Source of the DNA: Spongospora subterranea f. sp. subterranea
Taxonomy: Eukaryota; Endomyxa: Phytomyxea; Phytomyxea; Plasmodiophorida
Assembly: GCA_049724395.1 (NCBI GenBank)
Contig: JAUGWO010000307.1
Span: 1 to 27,471 of the forward strand
Length of the DNA: 27,471 nt
Direction: 5' to 3'
Below the pieces are notes generated by a model. The model had not been told where the DNA came from. It searched no databases and was given only the letters and a program-made list of their open reading frames with translations. Below are positions 8,894-19,524 of this stretch, one piece after another. Position 1 is the stretch's first letter. Every line of letters starts with the position of its first letter. The position numbers and the translations under genes were made by a program.

Positions 8894-10198
8894 CTAATGA
8901 AAATGCTGATGTGGTGCATCAGCGAACTTCCCAAGCACTGGAACCAATTCCAGGTCCTGACCGCCGTCCGTTTCCTGATTTAGCTTTCCCGATGTTGTAC
9001 AGTTAAACCCGAGGTCCACGAAAACAACACCGGAACCCAGCGCTTCAACAGCACACAGTAAACTGCTGAAGTCAGCAAATATCCATGCCTGAAGTAGGAA
9101 TATGTGGCATCGGTCACGGTTCCCCCAATTTTCTGCCGGATAGGTCTTCAAAATTAGCGACTTTAGCCAGAATTGGATAGGGTCAGAACGGAATACAGTT
9201 TCAAAGCCAACTCGTTTACCTTTCTGCCATGAACTGTGTCGCCCAAGATATGTGCATTTTGGAAAATTGCATGCTGCTGGATTTGACGACAGTTGTGCCG
9301 AACGTCTGATGGAATTGCATGAGTCCAATACTCATGTCTCCGTGACCTAAACAGTTTATCACCGGTTGCCTCGTCTCAACCTCAACTGTGAAATACTTAC
9401 AAGGAACGGTAACTCCCAGCTCCTCCAGAATTTCCCTTCGAAAGTAGGCAACTCTGTCCTTGTTCCCGAACGACGAATGAAGTTGTCGGACGGAAAATTT
9501 ACAACCGTCCACGCCGGGTTTACCGACGACGAGCTGCATCGCCGATTTCTGCGGGTTTTGTGATATCATTTTTCTCAAAGCAGCACGATCAAAATGATCG
9601 GCTTTGTTCACGATTGGGCAGGCATGACCGTGAACACCAGGGTGCTCAACGATGGCGCGATTGCCTTTAAAAATCCAAAACATCTTCGCATTGCATTCCT
9701 GCCGGATAATAGTTTCACCACAGCGGCACAGCCGTTCGACAATTATAGATTAGTTCAGAAAGAAAGCCCAAAAAAATACCTGATGTTGAAATCATTAGGG
9801 TTGTTCTGCTTCGGCCTTAACGCTGAGACACGACAAGCAGAGATCGGCGGAGAACAAAAAAGAACCCCGACACATCTTTTTGCAACAAAACGCACGCCCT
9901 TGCCAATCTGGAGAGACCTTGTGCTCTGTAACTGCCACCGGGAATAGCGATTAAGTAAATTGGGCATGTCCTTAATGTTTTCAAACGGGTATAGACAATC
10001 TCCATCAGGTGACAGTGGGTATCCCGATGAATCAATTTCGTGATCAGTGTGATTGTGAGGAGTTAAATCGAAATCGTCAGAGTCAAAGTCATCAATTGCC
10101 CATGTGGACTGCGCGCGCCGCATTTGTCGTAAGGGAAGTTGGAGGCAGACATGAGTATTAAGATCTCGGGATGTGATTATACAAGCTCTTGCTACCAA
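8894..10198 (-). mobile_element. MULE-like DNA transposon transposase remnant
   Basis: Minus-strand pieces read in order: an acidic N-terminal region (about 10198-9985); a zinc-binding-like part with RCVGVLFC and CRVSALRP (about 9900-9820); LCRCGETIIRQEC and EHPGVHGHACP (about 9740-9610), a Cys/His pattern as in FLYWCH/WRKY-GCM-type fingers of Mutator-like transposases; then NKDRVAYFRREILEELG (about 9480-9420). A 54-nt intron is plausible at 9347-9400 (GTAAGT...TTTAG, in phase). The remainder (9346-8894) contains HIFLLQAWIF and GSGVVFVD, which could be the start of the DDE domain. At least three frame breaks; the C-terminal half and terminal repeats were not found. Confidence 0.4.
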
Positions 10199-10442
10199 GT
10201 CTGATCAAATTGTGGAATGCGAGAAGTCCCGGAGCCGCACGGCCGCACCGCACCGTCCGGTTACTCTGTTCATTCACTTCGCAGAAAATCCTTTGAGTCA
10301 TTTGTATGGCGGGGCCTCTGATTTAATTCGAATGATCCAGTCTTTTGAACGTCATGACTGGTGATTTGAATCCAGTCTTTTCTGTGGCACGCACTTTTTG
10401 ATCCAGCTTTTTGATCCAGTCAATTCTGTAGGCCCCTTATAA
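10199..10442. other. Unassigned stretch
   Basis: No gene supported. TTTTTGATCCAG occurs twice in close succession (about 10396-10425). Otherwise featureless by eye. Confidence 0.3.
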
Positions 10443-10556
10443 GAGTGACCTGTTTTTGGTGTGTCGACCGATGCGATGCGCCTCAGAGTGGAATCTACAC
10501 AGCTGAAGAATATCTGCGTGACCAACCCCCCGTCAAAAACCAAAAACAGGTCACTC
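10443..10556. repeat. Foldback/MITE-like element with perfect 18-nt inverted ends
   Basis: GAGTGACCTGTTTTTGGT at 10443-10460 is the exact reverse complement of 10539-10556. Total length 114 bp, about 45 bp upstream of the Harbinger coding region. A short non-autonomous DNA transposon is the likeliest reading; no clear target-site duplication is visible. Confidence 0.55.
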
Positions 10557-10599
10557 AAAAAAAACTAGACTGGTAATTACACCGGAAAAAGCCCCATAA

Positions 10600-11474
10600 A
10601 CTTGCGCCACGGTGACAGCGCTGACTGGCGCTACACTCGGGCATTATGGCAATGGGTCTTCAATTGGAAGAGTAGCTACAGGGCCAAGGGAGTTGGTTAT
10701 GGAACAGTTGCGCTCTACACAAAAAGAGTAATTACAGCATTGATTTCGCTAGTGTCTCGGTTTATCAGTTGGCCCGATGCAATCGAGAGAACAAAGCTAG
10801 CATTACATAACAGAGAGACGTTCACTCACTTGATCTGCTATTAGGGCGTCGCGTCAACAGTTGGGACACACGTCATCTTATTTCAAAAACCTTTTTTGGA
10901 CGGAGAGGTTTACTATAACCGAAAATGCCAATATTCGATGAACGTGCAATTGACGTTTGATCACAAGAGGCAAATCAGATATCTGATCGCTGGCTGGCCG
11001 GGGTCTGTTCACGACTGCCTGGGAATCAGGAGATGTCTATGGAAACCCGACAAATTTCTGGGCAGTATCAATTCGGTGATTCTGGGTACAGACTAACCAA
11101 GTATAAGATCACACCTTCAAAACAACCTGCTGCGATGCGCCCTGAAAATGAGGAGTTCAACCTCAGGCTGTCAAGAGGGCGAGTTGTATCCGAGCATGGC
11201 AACGCAGTGCTGAAAGCAAGATGGCAATCGCTTGCACGGTTTGCCCATTTGCCTCAACAAGGCACACCATGTGCAGTACGCCTGCGATTGGATTGTGGCC
11301 TGCTGTGTGCTCCACAGCATTGTAAACCGATTACAGCTACCTGAAAATGAGATAGTTCCGATGGCTGATGATTTCGGGAGAAATCCCGCTGACGGGAGGG
11401 ACGTGGTTGATAGTGAAGGCGCATCGGAATGGAGGCACCAAATTCAACAAAAGGTCTTAGAATTTTGGCAATAA
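10600..11474 (+). pseudogene. PIF/Harbinger transposase (HARBI1-like), decayed
   Basis: DDE transposase of PIF/Harbinger elements. Seen in order: LGHYGNGSSIGRVA and GVGYGTVALYTKRVITAL (N-terminal region, about 10640-10740), SRFISWPDAIERTK, DGEVYYNRKCQYSMNVQL, LIAGWPGSVHD (about 10985-11020), GDSGYRLTKY with the second catalytic Asp (about 11078-11105), LSRGRVVSEHGNAVLKARW with the catalytic Glu, then DWIVACCVLHSIVNRLQ. Where the family has VDGT(H/L) for the first Asp, this copy reads TVGTHVILFQKP, so that Asp is missing as if one codon were lost. At least three frameshifts and one stop occur. It ends at TAA 11472-11474, overlapping the convergent Myb-like ORF by 18 nt. Not functional as it stands. 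Confidence 0.85.
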
Positions 11475-11879
11475 AAATCCAAAAGTCAGCACTTGAATCA
11501 TCGTGAAAGAATTGTTATAATGTCGATGAGAGATGTCGTTGAAGAAGTCTTTGCTCACGCCCACTATTTCGGCAATCGCAGAAGGAGTGACATTTTGGCG
11601 ATTTCCCAGGACCCTATCCATTCGTTCAAAAAACGGGCACATCGATTCGAGTTTCTGCTCGATTGTCGTAATGTTCTTTTTGCGGTCGATGTCGGTGATA
11701 CCGTGTCCGGTTGCACCGGGTTGCGATATTTTCTTTGCGTTTTTATACCTCTTGCGGTAGCTGGAATAACGACTTTTTGCAACGGCGGCCGTGCATGAAC
11801 GGGTGTTGCGAATGTTAACGACGAAGGTAGCCATGGCTTGAAAGCCAGCTGTTTTTGATAATTTTTGCCCTGCGATCAT
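11457..11879 (-). CDS. Harbinger-associated Myb/trihelix-like accessory protein (partial)
   Basis: About 140 codons open on the strand opposite the transposase. The sequence SSYRKRYKNAKKIS, ATGHGITDIDRKKNIT and CPFFERMDRVLGNR matches the style of Myb/SANT-like proteins that accompany Harbinger transposases and help bind DNA and move the transposase to the nucleus (family knowledge). Convergent placement with a short overlap at the 3' ends is typical of two-gene Harbinger elements. The N-terminal DNA-binding helices are not clearly visible; they may lie upstream in 11884-12010, where the frame is uncertain. This ORF is better preserved than its partner. Confidence 0.55.
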   Translation of the reverse strand: MIAGQKLSKTAGFQAMATFVVNIRNTRSCTAAVAKSRYSSYRKRYKNAKKISQPGATGHGITDIDRKKNITTIEQKLESMCPFFERMDRVLGNRQNVTPSAIAEIVGVSKDFFNDISHRHYNNSFTMIQVLTFGFLLPKF

Positions 11880-12005
11880 TGACTTACTTCTGGTGTTTCA
11901 AGAAAACAAACCATGGCCATATCTCCGACCTACTGGTTCGTTGGCGTTTACAATCAGCACGACCAGATCGGTTGGTCGTCACGGCAAAACAAATGCCGAA
12001 GACAT

Positions 12006-12178
12006 AAAATCCGAATCTTAAAATCAGATTAACCTCCCTTGGCTTGTGAAAAATTTGCGATTGTGTCAAGGGTAAAGTATCGGGCGCTGTGTTCAGCACA
12101 ATTTTTTCTCGCCGATCGTCAGGTCGTTCGTCCATCCGACCTAATCTGAGGTTAATCTTATTTTAAGATTCGGATTTT
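12006..12178. repeat. Foldback with 30-nt inverted arms
   Basis: The left arm 12006-12035 (starting AAAATCCGAATCTTAAAATC) and right arm 12149-12178 are reverse complements at 29 of 30 positions, with weaker pairing a few bases further out. Total about 173 bp. It lies at the outer side of the Harbinger Myb-like ORF, so it could be that element's terminal region or an independent MITE. No matching end was found left of the transposase. Confidence 0.5.
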
Positions 12179-12229
12179 AAGTCTGGAATCATGCGACGGA
12201 AAACCGATTCTTAAAACTGGGGAGTTTCT

Positions 12230-12703
12230 AACTTTGATACCGATTAGTGAAGCGATGGAAGGAATTGTCAGTAGAGATTCGTTCGACGTTTTTGGTAGTT
12301 CCTGATCAATGTGGAGAATTACTCACATTGCCATCGTATCTGGGTCCCAGACAAATGTCTTCGTTTGCACATCGGCATCATGGCTCAACTTTGGTATCTC
12401 AGGGCATCAGATTTTCCGAGCGAACAAGGATGGCGATATCAAATTTGTTTTTCTTAGTTCTGCTGCTCAAACATTGATCCACAGTTTTGTCGAGATGGGT
12501 CTTCAATGTGTGAGTTTACCAGGAAACGTCGTTCCTCACCATTTTTGCTAAGCGACACATGGTCAAATCATCAAAAAACCAAAGGACGTTATTCACGATG
12601 GCGTTCGTTTCATGACGAAACCAAACAAAGGGTGGTTTTACAATTATGTTAATGTCCTTAGTTTGCAAGACGATATTAGTAATATTGCTGAACGTGTTCC
12701 TTG
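12230..12703 (+). repeat. R4, unidentified coding-like repeat, copy 2 (longer)
   Basis: One frame stays mostly open: ISEAMEGIVSRDSFDVFGSS, a stop, then about 80 codons including FVCTSASWLNFGISGHQIF and SFVEMGLQCVSLPGN, a stop at 12549-12551, then about 50 codons ending at 12703 (KPKDVIHDGVRFMTKP, GWFYNYVNVLSLQDD). The composition looks protein-coding, but I recognise no family. Copy 1 is at 3554-3838 in the opposite orientation. It may be a decayed host gene copied twice or part of a mobile element. Confidence 0.4.
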
Positions 12704-12801
12704 ATCTTCAGCAGTTCTAGATTGGTCAACCGATTTAACATCGTATAGCGTCACCTGTCTCATCAAGTCAATCATTTCAAATATCGCGTTCTTGGTAGAG
12801 C

Positions 12802-12957
12802 TGTAGATATTTATCAAAAATGACGGTTGGGTCCAGTCCCAGCTATCGTTAAGACAGTCGGACAGATACCCGCTCTTCTATTTTCCTTTGAATGTTTAAT
12901 ACATTATTACATACTCCCTCCGTCCCATAAAAACCTATCGAAGAGTATATGTTATCA
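12802..12957 (+). repeat. Copia 5' LTR
   Basis: 156 bp, begins TGTAGATATTTAT and ends ATGTTATCA (TG...CA). Aligns with 17307-17425. Confidence 0.85.
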
Positions 12958-15900
12958 GATTAAGAGTCCCGACTCTCTACCGATTCGCAGATATGGCAGA
13001 AGAACAGGAGACGGATCCGTCCCTGACAGATTCAGAACTACATGCTGCGATTACTCTCTTAGAGCGTCAAGCCAGACTGAGGAAGCTGGCACAGCTAAAG
13101 TTAAATGAAGCACAATCCACCGAGAAGAGTATCGAGGGTGACCTGGGAAGAAGTATTGGAGATTACGATCGAATACACACATTAATGTGCGACGGCAAAG
13201 ACACAAACTTTCACTTCTGGCTGAAGAACGCAGCCATTTACAAGGGCCTCGGCGAGATCGTTGGGATCGATAAGGCTGGCACACCTACACCTAATCCCCT
13301 CACAACAGACCCAACCGGAGCCTTTGCTAAATCTGACTTACGAGCACTAACTTTAATTAGAGTAGACCTAATTACAGATGACGTTGCAAGACTGACTATA
13401 AATCAGTCTTGCAACACAGCAGCTCAACCCTGGCGATGTATCTACTCAACTTCCCATCGATCAAGCCGGTCCCTCATCACCCAAGCTGTCCACTCCCTAA
13501 TCTCAACAAGGCAAGGCGACGACGAGCCAAGCCGGGATGATGCATCCAGACTGTCCAGCGCAGCATTGAGGATCCGAGTCGTCGTTTCAGAGAAGATGAT
13601 CAAATTTTTTTGAGGCGACGGTCATGCTGCTGGGAGTGAATAAGCGGTTCAAGACCATCACGAGCATCATTTATGCACAGGAAGCGGAAACGCCCCTAAG
13701 CACGGAGCGATTGACAGCAAATGTTGATGGAAGAAGAACGCTCCGAACCATCCCCACCATTGAGATCGGCATCGGTAGCGGAGTTGACCGTTGAACTCAA
13801 TGCATTGAAGGCATCCATCGGTCAACGATACGGAAGCGATTGTAAAATCCATCCAGGAAAACACCCCAATTCCAACTGTTTCACGCCAACACCCACATAA
13901 AACACCTCCAGATTGAAGACATCATGTACCAAATACACCAGCTAAACTTTCCCTTTACGACATGGCGCCACAATCGGCACTATCATTGGCTCCACCACCA
14001 CGACATAACTCCAGCGACTGGACAATCGACAGCGATTACTCGCAACACATGGCGTATGATCAGGGGAGTATCCAAAGTTATCAACCCGAACAATAGGGTC
14101 CCTCCATATTCTTAGGGGATGGATCGCACATTCGTTGCGTCGGAAAGGGGATAGGACAAGCTATTCTCACCCAGGTCCCGGTAAACTTAAACGGTGCACT
14201 ACATGTTCCCAATCTCAGTCGACAATTACTATCTGTTGGGCAAAGTACAGGCAGGGGATCAAGTTCGTTTTCCGACAATCACCTACAAGGAAATTGGACG
14301 GAACCCGAAGGGGTAATAATAATTGGATCGGCACTACGAGGAGAGGACAATCTCTATACCATACCAAGCAATGCAAACGATATACCGGCAATGATCACAC
14401 CAACGGGTGCATTCTTCTCATCCCAATTCGTCAAAAGTGTTTCACAACAGATGTGGCATTTGAGGGCATTTCATACAAATTACCAAGATCTGGTCAAGGC
14501 AAACTTATTGCAATGTAGCCAAGAAAAGGATACCCCCATGGATTTGAGATTAGGCAAATATTTTCTGGTTGTGATCAAGGTAAAATGACAGGTGGCCACT
14601 TCCCCAAGGCAAGCAAATCCAAAACGACAAGACCACTAGAAATAGTTTCAACCGACATCAAAGTCCCTACCCAACACCCGGCCACGACAATGCGAGGTAT
14701 ATCATCACCATTGTCGACCATCACACCCGCTTCTTACGCGTCTATTTTCTCAAACACAAACACGAGGCATTGTCGGCCCTTACGCGCTTCCACCAAGAGT
14801 CGAACGTCGAAAACGGAAATAAGGTCGGAATATTACAGAGTGACAATGCAGGAGAGTAATTATCGAACGAGTGCAGACAATATTAATCTGATAACGGAAT
14901 CTTCCATCGAACGAGTGTTGCGTACGATCCAGAACAGAACGGCATCGCCGAGAGAATCAATCGGACCAAGTCGTCGTCAGCAGCCGTACTGTACATGTAA
15001 TCAATCGCCGACCTCATTCATTACTTCCAGGGCCTATAACACCTTTCAAGGCCTGGTAGGGTATGAAACCAGCTAGTCTTGACTACCTGAGAATATTTGC
15101 CTGCGACGCCTGAATGTTTATTCACAGAAAGCTCAGGCGATCACTTGACCCTCAAAGCCGCCCTGTTGTCTTCATCGGATATTGCAATGACCAGAAGGCA
15201 TATTGATTGTGGGATCCCGATCAACGAAGGATACACACAAGCAGTAGAGTAGCGTTCGTTGAGGATTCTTTCACATTCTATAAGGAGTGTCCCCATAGAC
15301 AGAGATACAAGAAGAATCGTCACATATCTTCGCGAGACGACATTCGGACTCAGATATGGCAACAGTTGATTTCCCTGATGTGGACCCAGATGTAGTTGGA
15401 AATAATAACGAATTGACGGCAACAACGATGCGAACCATTCAGGGGACGTTGCGAACGGAAACCTTTCCGACGAGACCTATTCAAACGTATCAAGCGATAT
15501 CATCGATTCGCCTGAACATCACGCCGATACTAATCATGTTGACGCTGAGGAAACCACAATAATACCAAGAAATTCTTCAAGGGCATCGCACGCCCCTCTG
15601 AGGTTCACTTGTTCAGCTGTCAGAGTAGAAGATTCCCTCATGGATCCTTCTCTACTCTCTAACCTTCCCAGACCACCAATAACGACCATTGAGTGCATAG
15701 CTATCGCGATTCCGACCACAGTCCAGGAAGCAGCATCTAGCTCATATGGTGGATATTGGGCCGACGCCATGATTAAACAATACCCGACCCTGGCTAACTT
15801 TAATACTTTCTCAATCAACAAGCGTCAGAATAGCAAAGCCCCAATTAAATGCAAATGGGTATTCACCGTCAAGCCGACGAAAGATAACACAGGCGATGTG

Positions 15901-17306
15901 GCTAAGTTTGAATGCCGATTAGTAGCTAAAGGGTTTTCGCAACGCTTTGGAGTTGATTATAATGGGACTTTTGCACCAGTTGCCCATCAAGAATCTCTAC
16001 GATCACTAATAGCCCTGGCTGCCCTACAAGGGCTACATCTGCACCATCTGGACATCGTAGGAGCGTAGTTGAACGGGGACCTTGAAGAGGACCTCCATAT
16101 GCAACATCCAGAAGGTTTCATGGGGGAAACAATGTCTGGAAGTTGAACAAGGCCATCTATGGCTGAGAACAGGCGGGACGCGTGATCAATGATTGCCTAG
16201 TACGAGACCAAGGCTTCATGAGGCGCATATCCGACCCTTGTGTCTATCTATTTCGAGATGAGGGTTTCATGATGATGATCGGCCTTTACATTGACGATAT
16301 ACTTCTACTCCACAATGACGACGGCCGGTGCCGCGACTTCATTGACACCATAGAAAAGGTATTTGAGATAACCGATCTCGGTATTCCAACGCGGCTATTG
16401 GGATTGAATGTCGACATGGATTACGACGCTGGTGACAATCGCCAAATCGATCAATCCACTTACATACAGGAATTCATGTTCGTCATTCAACATGACCCAA
16501 TCTAAGCAGATCGGCACCCCTCATCAACCAGGCGTTCACCTCACCGAGACCATGTGTCCGAATACTGCAACTCTCCGACACGATATGCTCTCCATCCCAT
16601 ATGGGAACCCTTGTCGGTGCTCTGAACTACATTGCCACGAGAACACGCCGAGATATTTCAACACCTGTCGGTGTATTCTGCAGATATATATATCAAATCC
16701 CGGCCCTCTGCCATTGGACAGCCGCAAAGAGGGTACTACAATACCTATCCAGTACTTTGTCACTCGGCCTCATCTACTCAAGGAAGGGGATCACACGACC
16801 AATCGCGTACTCTGACAGCGATTGGGGACTTCCTGGCAACACATATGCTCTACGACCGGATACGTGATTATGCTAACTTTCTCACCTGTATGAATGGAAA
16901 AGCAAACGGCAAAAGAGAGTAGCGACCTCCTCTGTCAATGGTGAGTACATCGCCTTGTACGATACCGTTCATGATGGACTGAGATAGTTTGGCTAAGACA
17001 ACTAATGATCGAACTACATTATCATGAACCTGGACCAACCATAGTTTATGGTGACAATACAAGGGTGTTCTTCTATATCGCCCAACCTGGGGACGGATTC
17101 CAGGACAAAGCACATTGACATCAAGTACCACTACACACGGCAACAAGTGAAATAGTGAAGGAAAATCAAGGAAATCATCGATTTGAGATTCTGCCCCACA
17201 AAGGAGATGTTGTGGCTGATTTCTTTGACTAAGGCCAATCGATACCCGCAAGATTTATATGGTGTCGAAATTCAATGGGTATCACCGAAAAAGTTTCGAG
17301 GGGAAC

Positions 17307-17425
17307 TGTAGATATTTATCTAAAATGACGGTTGGGTCCAGTGACAGCTATCGTTGAAACAGTCGGACAGATACCCGCTCTTCTATCTTCCTGTGATGTT
17401 TAATACATTATTCCATATGTTATCA
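17307..17425 (+). repeat. Copia 3' LTR (shorter)
   Basis: 119 bp with the same TG...CA ends. It lacks an internal stretch of about 35 bp present in the 5' LTR. The Ty3 tail starts within a few bases of its end. Confidence 0.85.
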
Positions 17426-17429
17426 AGAT

Positions 17430-18100
17430 TTTGCCCTGATTTACGCAAAATTGATAGACAATCGTGTGATCAAATCAGAAACTTTCTCAACTTGTGAAAA
17501 CTGCAAATATTGTCGTCATCGAACGAAAAGCAATAGCGAGTTATTCCGTGTTATGGCGTTGGATAAATTACTTACTGGCGGAATAAGCTTTCGCGACTGA
17601 ACTGCAAGGACGCAATGGACCTTTATCTTGAATTGGTGATGAGATCATATGTCGTCGTAGGGTGAATCCCTAACAGACATGATCTGTTTGGGGGGAAATG
17701 TGCCAGTATTGGTGACAAAGGTGCGGCTCTTTCCAGACCGAACTCGACGATTGTATTGGTCAGGTCGAGCAGCTAATTGAGAGTAACTCCCTAATGCGGT
17801 TTTGGAAGAAGTTCTCGAACCCCGAAAACCATTGAGCGATCTCTACCAGGTGGATATCGTCATCGTTGTCGCCGAGTAAACTGCAGTGCCGGTGTGGGCT
17901 AATCACATCAACAAGGAATTCAAGTTCGGTCGCCATTTAATACACACTTGTCCATATTGACCAATGGACCTCTCTACCGAGCTTATTGTATTTTCTAAAC
18001 GATAACGACCCTCGTTGTCGTCATGTTTTCTCGAAAAAATAAACATCACGACGGCATGATCCCGATACTCGGTGACCGTTTTCCTGTTCAATTGGCATCG
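17430..18100 (-). mobile_element. Ty3/gypsy 3' tail, fossil copy 3
   Basis: Parallel to 6283-7060 over nearly its full length and in the same orientation, starting at the same point (TTTGCCCTSATTTAC-like) and running to the integrase C-terminal region (about 17930-18090). Slightly shorter, broken, no LTR recognised. Confidence 0.75.
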
Positions 18101-18174
18101 CGGCTAATCCAAATGATCATTTCTGCAATTTGCATCGTTGTCCACTGTGCCCCTTTTGTTTATCTGACAGGTCT

Positions 18175-18399
18175 GTTGTCATCGCTCTGCATTCTAGCTT
18201 GATGTCAAGCTGCCCCTGGTCAGGTGCTGAAGGTTATCGCCAGCATCATCAGGTGTACCGGGTAGGGCTCATGATTATGTGGATTAACCCGTTCTGTCAA
18301 CACAACAACGCAGCGAAAGGGCTCGATTTGCGAAACAACAAGAATGGAGGATCATTGAGTATTGCTGTTTAAGGTTTGATGTGTTCCAGATAGCCACAA
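18175..18399 (-). repeat. 3' flank of fragment F
   Basis: Reverse complement of the flank at 6061-6270 that follows fragment E; no gene seen. Homology ends near 18200, before the Ty3 tail. Confidence 0.5.
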
Positions 18400-18660
18400 T
18401 ATCATCACAATAATGGGGGAGGAATATGTATTCGATATGTTGTGAACAACCTGAATATTGCCCATTGTTGACCGCTAACGATCCAGGGAATACTCACATG
18501 ATATTTGACGACTCCCAGATCATTTCCTTTCCAATCTGACGGTTCGGTTCCAGAACATTGGCAGGTCCTCGACTGATTGATAGTAGAAGAGCAGCGCCTT
18601 CATCAGCGACATCCGTTGGTCAGGAAGTATTTGTCTGACGCTTCACCATCTTCATAAACC
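18400..18660 (-). pseudogene. Secreted family fragment F (C-terminal part)
   Basis: The minus strand reads KALLFYYQSVEDLPMFW (about 18600-18550), as in fragment E, followed by the same decayed tail. Compared with E, about 80 nt at the proximal side are missing, so upstream block 2 joins it almost directly. No N-terminal half or signal peptide. Back-to-back with upstream block 2 at 18661, the same arrangement as E. Confidence 0.5.
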
Positions 18661-18865
18661 AGTTTGATTTCCATTTAGATCATCTGCTGTTGCAGTGATT
18701 ACAATCAGGTATTGTCAACTGCTATTACGATCCAATTCTGGGGCGGTGAGTCCTTTTCCTCGAACCTGGTCTGTGTTTGTTCCTCATATAATCTCATAAT
18801 GGTCCTCACACTTGATACAATCCCAGATTGCCGAAAGTACACACGATTATACGATCCCGATACTC
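18661..18865 (+). repeat. Upstream block 2, copy at F
   Basis: Landmarks CATCTGCTGTTGCAGTGATT, TACGATCCAATTCTGGGG and ATACGATCCCG match 5520-5720 (inverted) and 20275-20460 (direct). It ends abruptly near 18865. Confidence 0.55.
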
Positions 18866-19524
18866 GTTGATCGTTGGCTTTGGACTCGCATTAGTCAAAA
18901 CTTGGTTGAAAATCGCACATTCTAAGGCGCGCTTTGCATGGACGTAAAGCAGTCCAGTCGCAGCAGGCGTCAAGACATTGAACACCACTATCTGTATTAC
19001 ATCGAGGTTTTGTTTTTTCTGCTCCGACCCAGATGGAAACTTGCTCATCGATAGTCATGGCGGGTAAACTTACCATTGTTCTCAATGTGTGGAAACCAGC
19101 TGAGGGCTCCCACGTGAAAAGTTATTGAATTTACGAAGTGTACTTTGGGCATGTGGAATTAAACAATGAAAAAAGAAGCACTCTGCGCTCTTTAAAAATC
19201 TCCTCTATAATAAATGTCTTTCTCTCTCTCTCTCTCTCTCTCATCTCGCGTGCGTCCTTGCCCTCCAGTGGGGTCGTAGCATCGGGAGGTATGTATTAAT
19301 GATCCATCGTAATTTCTCTCGTTCATTTTTCATTCTCCCGCCAAATCTACTTCACGAGGCATCGGCTACTCCAACTTCGATCCCTGATTGTCTCGATGAA
19401 ACACTGAATTCTAGAAACGCTGCGGAATATTCAATCCGTCAAATTTTGCTCTCGTATACGTTCGCGTATTCAACACAATATATTCGCTGAATATTTCGTT
19501 TTCCGAGAATCCGATTGACCAGGA
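18866..19524. other. Unassigned insert between duplicated upstream blocks
   Basis: No gene supported. 18890-19090 holds two overlapping minus-strand frames of 60-80 codons with no recognised family and a GTAAGT on the minus strand near 19071. A (TC)n tract lies at 19221-19242. The rest shows no match elsewhere in the window. Confidence 0.3.
19221..19242 (+). repeat. (TC)11 microsatellite
   Basis: Uninterrupted TC dinucleotides. Confidence 0.95.

Larger units (their letters stand above)
12802..17425 (+). mobile_element. Ty1/copia (Pseudoviridae) retrotransposon fossil with both LTRs
   Basis: LTRs at 12802-12957 and 17307-17425. Between them, in the copia order on the plus strand: gag-like region (about 12993-13613), region before the integrase (about 14060-14560; LHVPNLSRQLLSVG-like, then WHLRAFHTNYQDL), integrase (about 14580-15080), reverse transcriptase (about 15640-16510; CKWVFTVKPTKD, LYIDDILLL), and RNase H (about 16600-17260; AYSDSDWG). 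A polypurine run (GAGGGGAAC) sits directly before the 3' LTR. It is broken, with ten or more disruptions. LTR divergence of roughly 7% by eye plus a length difference point to an old insertion. No clear target-site duplication. Confidence 0.92.

Noticed and set aside
11837-11887. GT...AG intron (GTAAGT) before the Harbinger Myb-like ORF
   Set aside because: Joining does not keep an open frame from the upstream part, so it was not annotated.
12802-17425. Copia target-site duplication (AGAGC / AGATT)
   Set aside because: Only three of five bases agree.
18990-19080. Pyrimidine tract plus CAG on plus, and GTAAGT on minus, as splice sites of a hidden gene
   Set aside because: Signals are on opposite strands and no coding frame connects to them.
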